DNA from: JBBSEX01 sp038239345
GTDB lineage: Bacteria; Acidobacteriota; Terriglobia; Bryobacterales; Bryobacteraceae
Direction: 5' to 3'
DNA length: 39,376 nt
Assembly (NCBI GenBank): GCA_038239345.1
Contig: JBBSEX010000029.1
Location: 1 to 39,376 of the forward strand
A model generated the notes under the pieces. It was not told the origin of the DNA and did not search any database. It was given only the letters and a program-made list of their open reading frames with translations. A program made the translations under genes and the position numbers. Below are positions 25,985 through 33,611 of this stretch, in pieces (the first letter of the stretch is position 1; each line of letters begins with the position of its first letter).

Positions 25985-26392
25985 ATTCTGGCGATGACAA
26001 TCCATGCATTCGCCCATCTTCAGCACGGCCCGTTCGGCGTCGGCCGCATGGCAGGTCTGACACTTTTGCGAAGCGTCCAGATGGACGCGATGGCTGAAGA
26101 AGACATAGCCGGGTATCTGATTCACGCGGACCCAGGGTATCGGGCGGCCGGCCTTGGCGAACTCCGCCAACTTCTGAATGGATGGTTTATCCTTGGCAAT
26201 CGCGACGTGACAGGTCATGCATTTTGTCGTCGCCGGAAACGTGACGTTCTCACCGGGATCTGGATTTTGGTGACAGTCGGCGCATCGCAGCGCTACCGCC
26301 AGATGGGGCTTATGGCTGAAGGGCAGAGGTTGTACGACGTCGGCGAAGGCCGCGGCGCGAAACAGGAAAATAGCGAATAACCAACGGCTCAC
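25982..26392 (-). CDS. periplasmic multiheme cytochrome c, cut short by an in-frame TGA
   Basis: 136 residues before the TGA, with a signal peptide (1-17) and four CxxCH heme motifs: CADCH, CMTCH, CQTCH and CMDCH. The stretch GRPIPWVRVNQIPGYVFFSHRVH is the pattern of the five-heme cytochrome c3/c7-like family related to ActA of the alternative complex III. Several extra His (FSHKPH, FSHRVH) can serve as distal ligands. The start is a GTG whose G is shared with the TAG of the GMC gene, so the two are coupled. It probably takes electrons from the GMC flavoprotein. The frame continues after TGA into a fifth heme motif (see next entry). Confidence 0.85.
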   Translation of the reverse strand: MSRWLFAIFLFRAAAFADVVQPLPFSHKPHLAVALRCADCHQNPDPGENVTFPATTKCMTCHVAIAKDKPSIQKLAEFAKAGRPIPWVRVNQIPGYVFFSHRVHLDASQKCQTCHAADAERAVLKMGECMDCHRQN

Positions 26393-27975
26393 TACAGCTC
26401 GCCCTTCCTCATTTCTTCGGACGCGTATTCCGCCGCGCGCATGGTCAGGGCCAGAATTGTGAGGGTCGGGTTCTGCACGCCGCCGGAAACGAACGAACTG
26501 CCATCGGTGACAAATACGTTCTTCACATCGTGAATCTGGTTAAACTTATTCAGCACGGATAACTTCGGGTCAGTCCCCATGCGGCAACTGCCGATCTCAT
26601 GAATGCTCTCGCCCGGGGGCACCATGCGCGGATGCTTGCTCAGCACCTCAAAGCCGGCGCCGAGACACAACTCTTCGGCAACGTGCATGGCATCTTCGGC
26701 CATGGCGTGTTCGTTGTCGGTGTAGCGATGAGCAATGTGCAGACTGGGAATGCCCAGATCGTCTTTCAAGTTCGGATCGATGCGCACGTGGTTCTCAAAT
26801 CGCGGCAGCACCTCGCCCATTGCCGTCAGACTGAAGTGGGAATTTTGTAAGTCGGCAATCTCTTTGAGCAGAGCTTCCCCGTACAGCGGGATGTACTTCG
26901 CTGGCGGCGCGCCGCCACTGCCAAAATCGAAGGAGTAACCGCGAAGAAAATTCTTCTCGCGAGTTTGCAGATTGCGAAAGCGCGGGATGTATCCGCCTCC
27001 ACCCATCAGCGTCCGTCCGCCCTTGCCGCCGCGCGCTTCCGGAACGATCGCGTCGACGATGCCCTTCACATAGAACTGATCGAACAGATAATGGCCCAGC
27101 ATGCCGTTCGAATTTCCCAACCCATTCGCATAACGGGGGGACTTGGAATTCAACAGCAGCCGGGTGCTCTCTAAACAGGATGCGCCGACGAAGACCACGC
27201 GCGCGCCAACGTGATACTCCCTCTTCGATAATCGATCGATGAAGGAGGCTCCGTTCGCCAGACCCGTTTTGGGGTCGACCGTAATTTCCCGCACTACGGC
27301 ATTGGGAACAATTTGCAGATTGCCCGTAGCCAGCGCGTCGGGCAGCAGCAGGTTTAGCGAACTGGCAAGGGTTCCAGTAGCGCGCCGGGGCTTCGTGGTG
27401 ACGATATTCTTTTTCGCCGCCGAATCCTTGAAGCGCTGCACGGATTGACTGTCCTTGGAACTGTCTTCCAGATAGATTCCATCGGGCAGCTGGGGCAAAC
27501 CTTCTTTACGGCCCGATACTCGGAAGAGCGGCTCGATGCGATCGTAATAAGCGGCGAGGTCGGCGTAGGAGATGGGCCAATTCTCCCCGAATCCATCGTG
27601 ATCCTTGCACTTGAATTCGTAGTCGCTCAACCGAAAAGAAGCACGGCCCCAACGAATGGTCTTCCCGCCGATAGCCCGGATGCGAACCCAATAGTACGGA
27701 TCTTTCGGATCGTAGCTATAGGGGTTAGCCTTCTCATCCAGCCACAGATTCGCGTCAAACTCCGAGGCCTGCGTGATATGCGGAAAGCGGCCGGGCTGGC
27801 CGAAGCCCCGATACGGAAGATCGTAAACGGGCTTCAGCGCGCGATGGCGTTCAAAGTCGATGACGGGCCCGGCATCGAGGATCAGACACTTGATGCCTTT
27901 CTGAGCAAGCGTGTAAGCTGCCATGCCGCCCGCCGCGCCGGATCCGATGATAAGAACTTCGTGGCTGGATTTCAT
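26392..27975 (-). CDS. GMC family oxidoreductase (gluconate 2-dehydrogenase large-subunit-like)
   Basis: 527 residues. The FAD dinucleotide-binding motif is IIGSGAAGGMAAYTLAQKG (8-26), followed by a second FAD contact LILDAGP. The substrate-side segment IRWGRASFRLSDYEF and the C-terminal block HEIGSCRMG ... VQNPTLTILAL identify the GMC family, with the active-site His likely in the HEIGS/N-P-T region. Such enzymes oxidise sugar or alcohol groups and pass electrons to cytochrome c. The ATG at 27975 lies 4 bases after the subunit 3 gene; the open frame further upstream is its shadow. No own signal peptide is seen; export with the Tat-carrying small subunit is the usual arrangement. Confidence 0.92.
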   Translation of the reverse strand: MKSSHEVLIIGSGAAGGMAAYTLAQKGIKCLILDAGPVIDFERHRALKPVYDLPYRGFGQPGRFPHITQASEFDANLWLDEKANPYSYDPKDPYYWVRIRAIGGKTIRWGRASFRLSDYEFKCKDHDGFGENWPISYADLAAYYDRIEPLFRVSGRKEGLPQLPDGIYLEDSSKDSQSVQRFKDSAAKKNIVTTKPRRATGTLASSLNLLLPDALATGNLQIVPNAVVREITVDPKTGLANGASFIDRLSKREYHVGARVVFVGASCLESTRLLLNSKSPRYANGLGNSNGMLGHYLFDQFYVKGIVDAIVPEARGGKGGRTLMGGGGYIPRFRNLQTREKNFLRGYSFDFGSGGAPPAKYIPLYGEALLKEIADLQNSHFSLTAMGEVLPRFENHVRIDPNLKDDLGIPSLHIAHRYTDNEHAMAEDAMHVAEELCLGAGFEVLSKHPRMVPPGESIHEIGSCRMGTDPKLSVLNKFNQIHDVKNVFVTDGSSFVSGGVQNPTLTILALTMRAAEYASEEMRKGEL

Positions 27976-27979
27976 GACG

Positions 27980-28576
27980 TTATACGAGGGGATACCAGTA
28001 AGTGCCGATGCCCCGGCGCGATCCTGAAGCGGCAATCCACTGCCGGGAACTTGTGGTGGCTTCCAGAAAATGATCCTTCGCGGTGTAGAGGAATCGCTCG
28101 AACAAATCTTCCGCTGGCAAGTACGGCGCGGGCTTTGCAAGAGCTGCAAGGATCGGCGCCGCCTGCTCCGGCGAGAGTTCCGCGAACGGCTTGGTGAACC
28201 TCTTTCGCGATTCCGCTTCCAGCCGCCCGAGCCCATCGCGATATAGCTTGTGCATATCCGGCCCTGATTGGCCGATGAGGAAATCGAGAAATTGAGGGAC
28301 TTCCGCCTCCACCGCTCCAGGCCGGTTCGCGGTGGCAGGCAGCACGATCACACTTAGGTTGTAAAGCGTTGCAAATTCCGTGGGATTGAAAAATCTCGCC
28401 GCCGATTCCCCGACAAGATCCGCGGAGGCGATCGCCAATTTCGGATACTCTTCACCGACTACGCGGGCTACCGGAGCCGCCGCCGTTTGGGTTGTCTGTG
28501 CTTCTAAAAGTAAGGGCGGGAGCACTGCGATGACGGGCAATCCGAGGATTGACTGCAGAACCTCACGGCGTTTCAT
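27980..28576 (-). CDS. gluconate 2-dehydrogenase subunit 3-like protein
   Basis: 198 residues. The N terminus MKRREVLQSILGLP is a Tat-like signal (RR followed by a hydrophobic stretch). The body matches the Gluconate_2-dh3 family: FFNPTEFATLYNLSVIVLP, a GAVEAEVPQFLDFLI helix and RFTKPFAELSPEQ. The subunit partners with the GMC flavoprotein and is thought to carry it across the membrane. The gene is followed after 3-4 bases by the GMC gene and then the cytochrome, giving the classical three-part dehydrogenase order. Confidence 0.88.
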   Translation of the reverse strand: MKRREVLQSILGLPVIAVLPPLLLEAQTTQTAAAPVARVVGEEYPKLAIASADLVGESAARFFNPTEFATLYNLSVIVLPATANRPGAVEAEVPQFLDFLIGQSGPDMHKLYRDGLGRLEAESRKRFTKPFAELSPEQAAPILAALAKPAPYLPAEDLFERFLYTAKDHFLEATTSSRQWIAASGSRRGIGTYWYPLV

Positions 28577-28615
28577 TTCCCTGTATTATGGCACGCCGAA
28601 CGGGCTAAGTTAACG

Positions 28616-29716
28616 TTAATCCGCGGACACTCGGCGTGGCGGAGCGGTCCCGGCAAACGAGGGCCACAGCGAGGCGATCTTCAATTTGGACCAATTCCCC
28701 TTGATCCACGTCAAGCCAAGCATCAGGACAATCAGCAGTGCGGAAAAGATCGCGCACTGCACTGCCGTGAGTCCTTCTTTCCAGAATCCAAACCAGCGGC
28801 CGTAGACCAGCTCGATATGCACCCAATACACAATTAAGGAATTGGCGCCAAGTTGGCGGATCCAACTCCAGTGATGTCCTGGCAAATGCTCGGTCCACAG
28901 AAATGCGAAAGCGAGCAGCAAGAGCACGACCCCGAACTTCACGGCGATCAGACCCGGACTATTCAGCCAGAATTCCGATTTCGTATACAACGAATAAGGA
29001 AGGTTGGAAAAGTATTGCCCGCCGGTGATGAGGGCGAAGCCGACCACCGTGGTCCACAGCATCACGCGGTGCATCTGAGCTTGTTTCACCATCTTCAAGA
29101 TGCTGCCGACGCTAAGACCGAAGGCGAGGAATGAGGCCCATGGAAAGAAACTGAAAAAGTCGTAACTAGGAACGAAGTAGGAGCGAACGAAAGGATGAAG
29201 CCAATCCCAATTGGCGGCAGAGACAAGCGGCGAGGCGGCGGCGATTCCCAGGCCGATAAATAAGCACCACCGAGCCCGCTGATCAAGCCGCGCCATCGCC
29301 GTTACCGACAGCACAAACATTGTCAGAGCCATGCAGTTCAGGATGTCGACTTTGAACAGCGCTTGCCACGAACCATAGGGCTGACTGAATAACCAGAGTT
29401 GCAAGCGAAACAGAACGGCGAGTAGCAGAAGATAGCGCGAGCGATGCAAGGCTGAGATCAACTTCTGCCCGCGCGATAACCCTTGGCGATCGCTCCGTTC
29501 CATGCTGAAGGCGAACGTGATCCCGGTGAGGAAAAGAAAAATCGCCGGCGCGATACCTCCCATAAATTGCGAAAGGATGTACGGGCCGTCCTGCCGCAGG
29601 TCATTCCGGGAAAAGGAATGGAATGTGTGACCCTGCAGCATAATCGCCGCCGCGATCCCGCGCGCCCAATCCAGGAATGGCATCCGGACGGAACGGGGTT
29701 GTGTCGCTTCACTCAT
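28616..29716 (-). CDS. HGSNAT/DUF1624-like polytopic membrane protein
   Basis: 366 residues with about ten membrane helices. The N terminus LDWARGIAAAIMLQGHTFHSF resembles the catalytic start of heparan-alpha-glucosaminide N-acetyltransferase-like proteins and of acyltransferase-3 proteins (DWARG with a His about 12 residues on). A late WVHIELVYGRW segment is also typical. It could acylate a sugar across the membrane, but the substrate is unknown. It sits 31 bases after the LolA-like gene and 39 before the dehydrogenase subunit 3 gene. Confidence 0.75.
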   Translation of the reverse strand: MSEATQPRSVRMPFLDWARGIAAAIMLQGHTFHSFSRNDLRQDGPYILSQFMGGIAPAIFLFLTGITFAFSMERSDRQGLSRGQKLISALHRSRYLLLLAVLFRLQLWLFSQPYGSWQALFKVDILNCMALTMFVLSVTAMARLDQRARWCLFIGLGIAAASPLVSAANWDWLHPFVRSYFVPSYDFFSFFPWASFLAFGLSVGSILKMVKQAQMHRVMLWTTVVGFALITGGQYFSNLPYSLYTKSEFWLNSPGLIAVKFGVVLLLLAFAFLWTEHLPGHHWSWIRQLGANSLIVYWVHIELVYGRWFGFWKEGLTAVQCAIFSALLIVLMLGLTWIKGNWSKLKIASLWPSFAGTAPPRRVSAD

Positions 29717-29747
29717 CGTCGTATTTTCGCTGGCAAGCGGCGTGCCA

Positions 29748-30437
29748 CTATCGCTGCGGATGCTCTTCCTTAACCCCGGGAGGGATCTTTAGTTCCACGG
29801 CATGCTCATCCATTGGGGGATTCCAGGCGATATTCGTATAGGTGACAAGCCGATAATCGCCGGAACTTTGAAAGAGCTTCTGCTGCAGAGGATAAGAAAA
29901 ACCATCGGGAATCCAGAGCTCCACTTTGGTCAACATTTCCTTAACGTCCTTCGACTTCGGCAGCAGCTCCAGCACGCTGGTATTCTGGCCTTGGAGCATC
30001 TCGCGCCGTATCAGCTTGATGGCGTAACTCTTCTGTAATTCCGCACCGGTTGTGCCGAAGCCCAGCAGGAAGAATTGATCCAGTTGGTCGGCATGCTTAT
30101 CCAAATCGTACACTTGCACCGTCTTGATCTTGGGCAGATATACCAGCGCTTTGCGATCGTGGAAGTAATAAACTTTCGCATCAGGCTGGCTGACGTCGAA
30201 TTTACCTTGTACACGGCCCTTGCTGCGCCGAAGAATGACGGAGCCGGTTTCTTCACTATCGTCGTTGATGACGGCCGTGTGGCTGATCCACTTGACGTTC
30301 GCCGTCAATGCCTGGAAGGCTTTGCCGGACACATCCATTTTCTGCAAAAGATCCGTCAGGGGGTCGGCAGATTTTGCGCTGCCCGTTGTAGATAAAATAA
30401 GCGAGATGACGAGCACTGCGGGGTGAAGGGAACGCAT
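29748..30437 (-). CDS. LolA-like outer-membrane lipoprotein carrier protein
   Basis: 229 residues with a signal peptide (1-23, ends GSAKSAD). The body has the beta-strand order of the LolA fold: TANVKWISHTAV, GSVILRRSKGRVQGKF, KVYYFHDRKALVYLP, then TKVELWIPDGFSYPLQQKLF and YTNIAWNPPMD. LolA carries lipoproteins through the periplasm; many bacteria have LolA-fold paralogues with other lipid cargo. The ATG at 30437 was chosen because it starts the signal peptide; the frame is open 47 codons further into the upstream gene. Confidence 0.8.
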   Translation of the reverse strand: MRSLHPAVLVISLILSTTGSAKSADPLTDLLQKMDVSGKAFQALTANVKWISHTAVINDDSEETGSVILRRSKGRVQGKFDVSQPDAKVYYFHDRKALVYLPKIKTVQVYDLDKHADQLDQFFLLGFGTTGAELQKSYAIKLIRREMLQGQNTSVLELLPKSKDVKEMLTKVELWIPDGFSYPLQQKLFQSSGDYRLVTYTNIAWNPPMDEHAVELKIPPGVKEEHPQR

Positions 30438-30456
30438 TGATAAGGGTGGGATCGGC

Positions 30457-30807
30457 CTACTGCGGCGAGGTGAACGCCATGTATCCTTTGGTTTCCTGTT
30501 CGGAATCGAAGATTCGTTCGACGCGTAAAATGCGCTGCTTCTTTCCGTTGGGCGATTTGATAAGCCGCGCCGCTTCACCTTTCCAGCCCGGCTCGGGTAT
30601 GCCGGTCAGCAGTTCCGGTTCAATCCAGAAAACATTCGCCGCGCCTTCGGCGGGAAGCATCACGATCTTGTTTACTTTAGGGTCGTCGCGAAAGAGTTCC
30701 CGCGGAGTGAAAAAGATAAACGCGAGTATAAGGATAACGATAACGTCGTAGGGCCAACTGGCTCTCGGAAAGTCCCACAGGATAATACGCTTGATGCCGC
30801 TACCCAC
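30457..30807 (-). CDS. small membrane-anchored protein of unknown function
   Basis: About 116 residues from a GTG at 30807, which follows GGAA by about 5 bases and lies 37 bases after the lexA stop. One membrane helix (YDVIVILILAFIFF, about 21-34) is followed by the motif FFTPRELFRDDPKV and a soluble domain of strands ending in ERIFDSEQETKGYMAF. I do not recognise a named family; the pairing with LolA downstream (20-base gap) suggests an envelope role. The frame is open upstream to 30954, where it would overlap lexA, so the shorter start is preferred. Confidence 0.65.
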   Translation of the reverse strand: MGSGIKRIILWDFPRASWPYDVIVILILAFIFFTPRELFRDDPKVNKIVMLPAEGAANVFWIEPELLTGIPEPGWKGEAARLIKSPNGKKQRILRVERIFDSEQETKGYMAFTSPQ

Positions 30808-30844
30808 AGATTCCAGTGTAGCGCAGCATGCGGATTTCCTTGGA

Positions 30845-31471
30845 TCAGTACTTGCGCAACACCGCCAGCACGCGTCCTTGGATCTGCAAACTTTCGCGCG
30901 ATACATAGATTGGCTGCATCGCCGAATTCGCCGGTTGCAAGCGCACGCGCCCATCGGGTTCGGAATAGAAGCGCTTCAAGGTGGTTTCCATCCCGTCCAC
31001 CAGAGCCACGACGATCTCCCCCTCGCTGACCCCATCCGTCTTCTGAATCAGAACGTAATCGCCGCTACAAATGTGATCCTCAATCATCGATTCGCCGCGA
31101 ACTTCCAGAGCGTAGGTATCGCTATTGCCCATGAAATCGCCAAAGTTCAGCGAATCGTTACCAGCAATGGCTTCCACCGGAGACCCGGCCGCGATGCGCC
31201 CCAGCAGGGGGATTTCCATGTTCGGCGGCCGCTGCTGATAACGGCGCTGCTCCAGCAAATACTTGGGCGCCACTTCCAGCGAGCGGCTCTGATTGGCGCC
31301 GCGGCGGACATAATGCTTCGTTTCCAGCGCCAGGATGTGCTTATGAACAGTTGCCAGCGACGCCAGCGTCAGGCCGTCGGCGATTTCTTCATAGCTCGGA
31401 CTATAGCCGTTTTTCTCAACGAACTGGACCAGAAAATCCAGGAGTTCCTTTTGCCTTCGCGTCAGGGCCAT
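30845..31471 (-). CDS. lexA: SOS repressor LexA
   Basis: 208 residues. A winged helix (residues 1-66: RQKELLDFLVQFVEKNGYSP then LASLATVHKHI) binds DNA. The peptidase domain has the Ala95-Gly96 cleavage site in GRIAAGSP, the nucleophile Ser128 in GESM and the general base Lys166 in TTLKRFY. RecA filaments trigger self-cleavage and so derepress DNA-repair genes. It heads the minus-strand string ending at 23585. A good promoter lies so close to the ATG that the transcript would be nearly leaderless. It is divergent from the DUF899 gene. Confidence 0.97.
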   Translation of the reverse strand: MALTRRQKELLDFLVQFVEKNGYSPSYEEIADGLTLASLATVHKHILALETKHYVRRGANQSRSLEVAPKYLLEQRRYQQRPPNMEIPLLGRIAAGSPVEAIAGNDSLNFGDFMGNSDTYALEVRGESMIEDHICSGDYVLIQKTDGVSEGEIVVALVDGMETTLKRFYSEPDGRVRLQPANSAMQPIYVSRESLQIQGRVLAVLRKY

Positions 31472-31479
31472 ATACAGAT

Positions 31480-31508
31480 ATATTGGGCGAAGAAAAAGAG
31501 AAAGTCAA
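31480..31508 (-). promoter_or_regulatory. sigma-70-type promoter of lexA, with a candidate LexA site
   Basis: On the minus strand TTGACT (31508-31503) is followed after exactly 17 bases by CAATAT (31485-31480). Transcription would start near 31473, just two or so bases before the ATG at 31471, implying a leaderless or nearly leaderless mRNA. An imperfect dyad at 31468-31486 (CCA, TATA, TCTG, TATA, TGG on the minus strand) overlaps the -10 and start codon and contains a CTGTATAT half resembling an SOS box, so autorepression is plausible. Confidence 0.5.
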
Positions 31509-31613
31509 CAATTCTCATCAGTTATGGTTTAGGATTCTGGCTCCCCCAAGCGGAATCGCCAGACAACCAGCGGTCTCCGCAGTCGATAAAACACCCACCA
31601 CCCGCGAAAGGTC

Positions 31614-31653
31614 GACTCCTTTTGCGACGCCAGATCGTTTTAACGACAGCTAG
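31614..31653 (+). repeat. upstream copy of an imperfect direct repeat of about 40 bp
   Basis: GACTCCTTTTGC... through GATCGTTTTAACGACAGC (31632-31649) and TAGAC. It lies 81 bases before the DUF899 start. The core TCGTT-TT-AACGA is a perfect 5-bp dyad in this copy. The partner copy is at 32519-32560. Likely a regulator-binding site or a leftover of a duplication. Confidence 0.6.
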
Positions 31654-31733
31654 ACAACCTAGGCGATGGAACGGACAGTATGCGGCGCTCGTACAAGCAG
31701 AGCCCGTTAAGTCGTAATCAAAGGAGAAATAAA

Positions 31734-32510
31734 ATGTCAAAGAGCTTGATTGAGGGACCATATATAGTGTCTCAAGAGGATTGGCTTGCGGCTCGCACCA
31801 AAATCCTTGTTAGAGAGAAGCAGCACACCCGCGAACGCGATGCCTTGGCGGCCGCGCGTCGACGGATGCCGTGGATGGCGGTTGAGAAGCATTATGAATT
31901 TGACGGACCCAATGGCAGAGCGAGCCTGCTCGATCTGTTTGAGGGTCGCCGTCAGCTGATTGTCTACCGCGCATTCTTCGAACCCGGGGTATTCGGCTGG
32001 CCCGATCACGCCTGCCGCGGTTGCTCTCTTGGGGCTGACCAAGTTTCTAATCTTGCCCATCTGAACGCCCGCGATACCACCCTTGCCTACGCCTCACGTG
32101 CCCCACAGCCGGAAATCGACCGCCTGAAGTCGCGTATGGGATGGGAGATCCCGTGGTACACCATCAGCGACAGTTTCGATAGCGACTTCGGTGTCGACCA
32201 ATGGCATGGCCATAACGCGTTCATCCGCGACGGCGACAGCGTGTTCCGCACTTACTGCATCTACAGCCGCGGCGACGAAGCAATGGGCACTGTCTGGAGT
32301 TACCTCGACATCACCGCACTTGGGCGTCAGGAGACTTGGGAAGACTCGCCGGCAGGCTACCCCCAAACCAAGCCATACGAGTGGTGGAACTGGCACGACG
32401 AATACGCCGCGAAAACTGTGCCTGATGAGCGGTGGGTCCAAGTGTCGGAGGCTGGGCAGGCGGCATGGAAGGATCCCAAGAAAGGCCAAATCGACTCCGC
32501 AGGTGCCTAG
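31734..32510 (+). CDS. DUF899 family (thioredoxin-like fold) protein
   Basis: 258 residues, intact. Family features are the N-terminal WLAARTKILVREKQHTRERD helix, RRRMPW, a FEGRRQLIVYR strand and DHACRGCSLGADQV with a CxxC pair (Cys94, Cys97). It ends with DSFDSDFGVDQWHG and YEWWNWHDEY segments. The fold is thioredoxin-like; the biochemical role is not established. The ATG at 31734 has AAAGGAGA about 7 bases upstream; the frame extends 18 codons before it without support. Downstream lies a dehydrogenase stub, and both have the same repeat upstream, suggesting they were regulated together. Confidence 0.88.
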   Translation: MSKSLIEGPYIVSQEDWLAARTKILVREKQHTRERDALAAARRRMPWMAVEKHYEFDGPNGRASLLDLFEGRRQLIVYRAFFEPGVFGWPDHACRGCSLGADQVSNLAHLNARDTTLAYASRAPQPEIDRLKSRMGWEIPWYTISDSFDSDFGVDQWHGHNAFIRDGDSVFRTYCIYSRGDEAMGTVWSYLDITALGRQETWEDSPAGYPQTKPYEWWNWHDEYAAKTVPDERWVQVSEAGQAAWKDPKKGQIDSAGA

Positions 32511-32518
32511 CTTACCGA

Positions 32519-32560
32519 GACTCTTTTATCCGCCCTCGATCGTTTTAATAACAGCAACAG
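32519..32560 (+). repeat. downstream copy of the imperfect direct repeat
   Basis: GACTCTTTTATCCGCC... through GATCGTTTTAATAACAGC (32538-32555) and AACAGAC. The 18-base core matches the copy at 31632-31649 at 16 positions. It begins 8 bases after the DUF899 stop and ends 15 bases before the ATG of the dehydrogenase stub. The dyad half is degenerate here. Confidence 0.6.
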
Positions 32561-32575
32561 ACTGGAGCAGAACTG

Positions 32576-32632
32576 ATGAGCATACGAGACAAGAAGGTGA
32601 TCGTGACGGGCGGAAGCCGAGGGCTTGGGCAA
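32576..32632 (+). pseudogene. short-chain dehydrogenase/reductase, first 18-19 codons only
   Basis: The ATG at 32576 has GGAG about 9 bases upstream and is followed by MSIRDKKVIVTGGSRGLGQ, the Rossmann-fold start of an SDR enzyme with the TGGSRGLG cofactor loop. The match ends there. The next bases belong to an ABC permease in another frame, so more than 200 codons of the dehydrogenase are missing. This is a deletion or recombination scar rather than a functional gene. Confidence 0.75.
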
Positions 32633-33502
32633 GATCCAAGGCGGCGTCGATCGATTCGGCAATCCGCCATCGGAGCGGGAGGAGACTTTCTACCGTGTCT
32701 CGCCTGGGTACTTTGCGACCCTTCGTACACCTCTGCTCAGCGGACGCGATCTCTCGCCTCGCGACAATGACGACGAACCGGTGTCGACGATAGTCAATCG
32801 GGCATTCGCGAGACGATACTTCGGAAGCGAATCGGTGCTAGGCAGGGAGTTCCGGCGTGACGACGGGGTGCGCCACAAGATTGTCGGCCTGGCCGCCAAT
32901 TCACACTTTGCTGATCTGCGCCACGGACCGGAGCCAATCGCCTACATCCCGATGAAGCCGCCGAGGGCCTTCACGTTGTACCTTCGCTCCACGTTTGCCC
33001 AGGTTCGGTGGCAAAGATGGTGGAGCGCGAAGCGGAAACGTTGGGATCGGGCCTGCGCGTCAGAGAAGTCACCACGGTGGAGGCGCTGGTGGGAAATACC
33101 ATCCTGAGAGAGAGGCTTCTCGCCAGTATTGGCGGTGCCTTTGCTTTCCTTGGCCTCATTCTGGCCGCCATCGGCTTATTCGGGCTCTTGAATTACTCGG
33201 TCACCAGGCGGACTAGGGAAATCGGAATCCGTGCCGCGTTGGGTGCGCAGCGATTGCCCATCTATGGCTTGGTGCTGAAAGATTTAGCCGGTATGACTGT
33301 TGGAGGGCTGTTGGCTGGCTTGGCCGGATCGCTGGTGGTGATGCGTCTGACGCAATCTCTGCTATTTGGAATCGAGCCCGCCGACCCGCTAGTCATCGGC
33401 ACGGCCATGGCAGTCTTCCTTCTCGTCTCCGCCCTCGCCGGTGGATTACCGGCCCGCCCCGCGGCGGCGATTGATCCCCTGGTGGCCCTAAGGCACGAAT
33501 AA
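32633..33502 (+). pseudogene. ADOP/MacB-type ABC transporter permease, C-terminal remnant with a frameshift
   Basis: From about 32640 the frame (32625-33107) encodes a MacB-like periplasmic part: FYRVSPGYFATLRTPLLSGR, VNRAFARRYFG, GREFRRDDG and KIVGLAANSHF. Near 33000 the homology jumps by one frame to 33008-33502: VEREAETLGSGLRVREV, RERLLASIGGAFAFLGL, then FtsX membrane helices, RRTREIGIRAALGAQ and ending DPLVALRHE. This is the C-terminal third or so of an acidobacterial duplicated orphan permease of usually about 800 residues. The N-terminal half is missing, the junction with the dehydrogenase stub lies at about 32632-32640, and the frameshift is a second lesion. Confidence 0.85.
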
Positions 33503-33611
33503 ATCCGCCGGTTCGTGGAGTGTTGCGAGCAAGCCCGTCACCGAAACGGCCCAGCTCGCAACTATGCCTTTTCTGAGGTATTGGCGGCCATTTTCGGAAA
33601 GCCACTTACCT

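Noticed and set aside
27445..28197. 250-codon plus-strand frame
   Set aside because: Antisense to the GMC gene and the subunit 3 gene; no recognisable features.
27976..28236. 87-codon extension of the GMC frame
   Set aside because: It overlaps the subunit 3 gene, and the normal FAD-binding N terminus begins at 27975.
30791..31717. 308-codon plus-strand frame
   Set aside because: Antisense to lexA, rich in His/Arg/Gln as expected for a shadow of a GC-rich gene.
32191..32793. 200-codon plus-strand frame across the DUF899 3' end
   Set aside because: Out of frame with both DUF899 and the SDR/permease sequence; basic, Ser/Thr-rich shadow.
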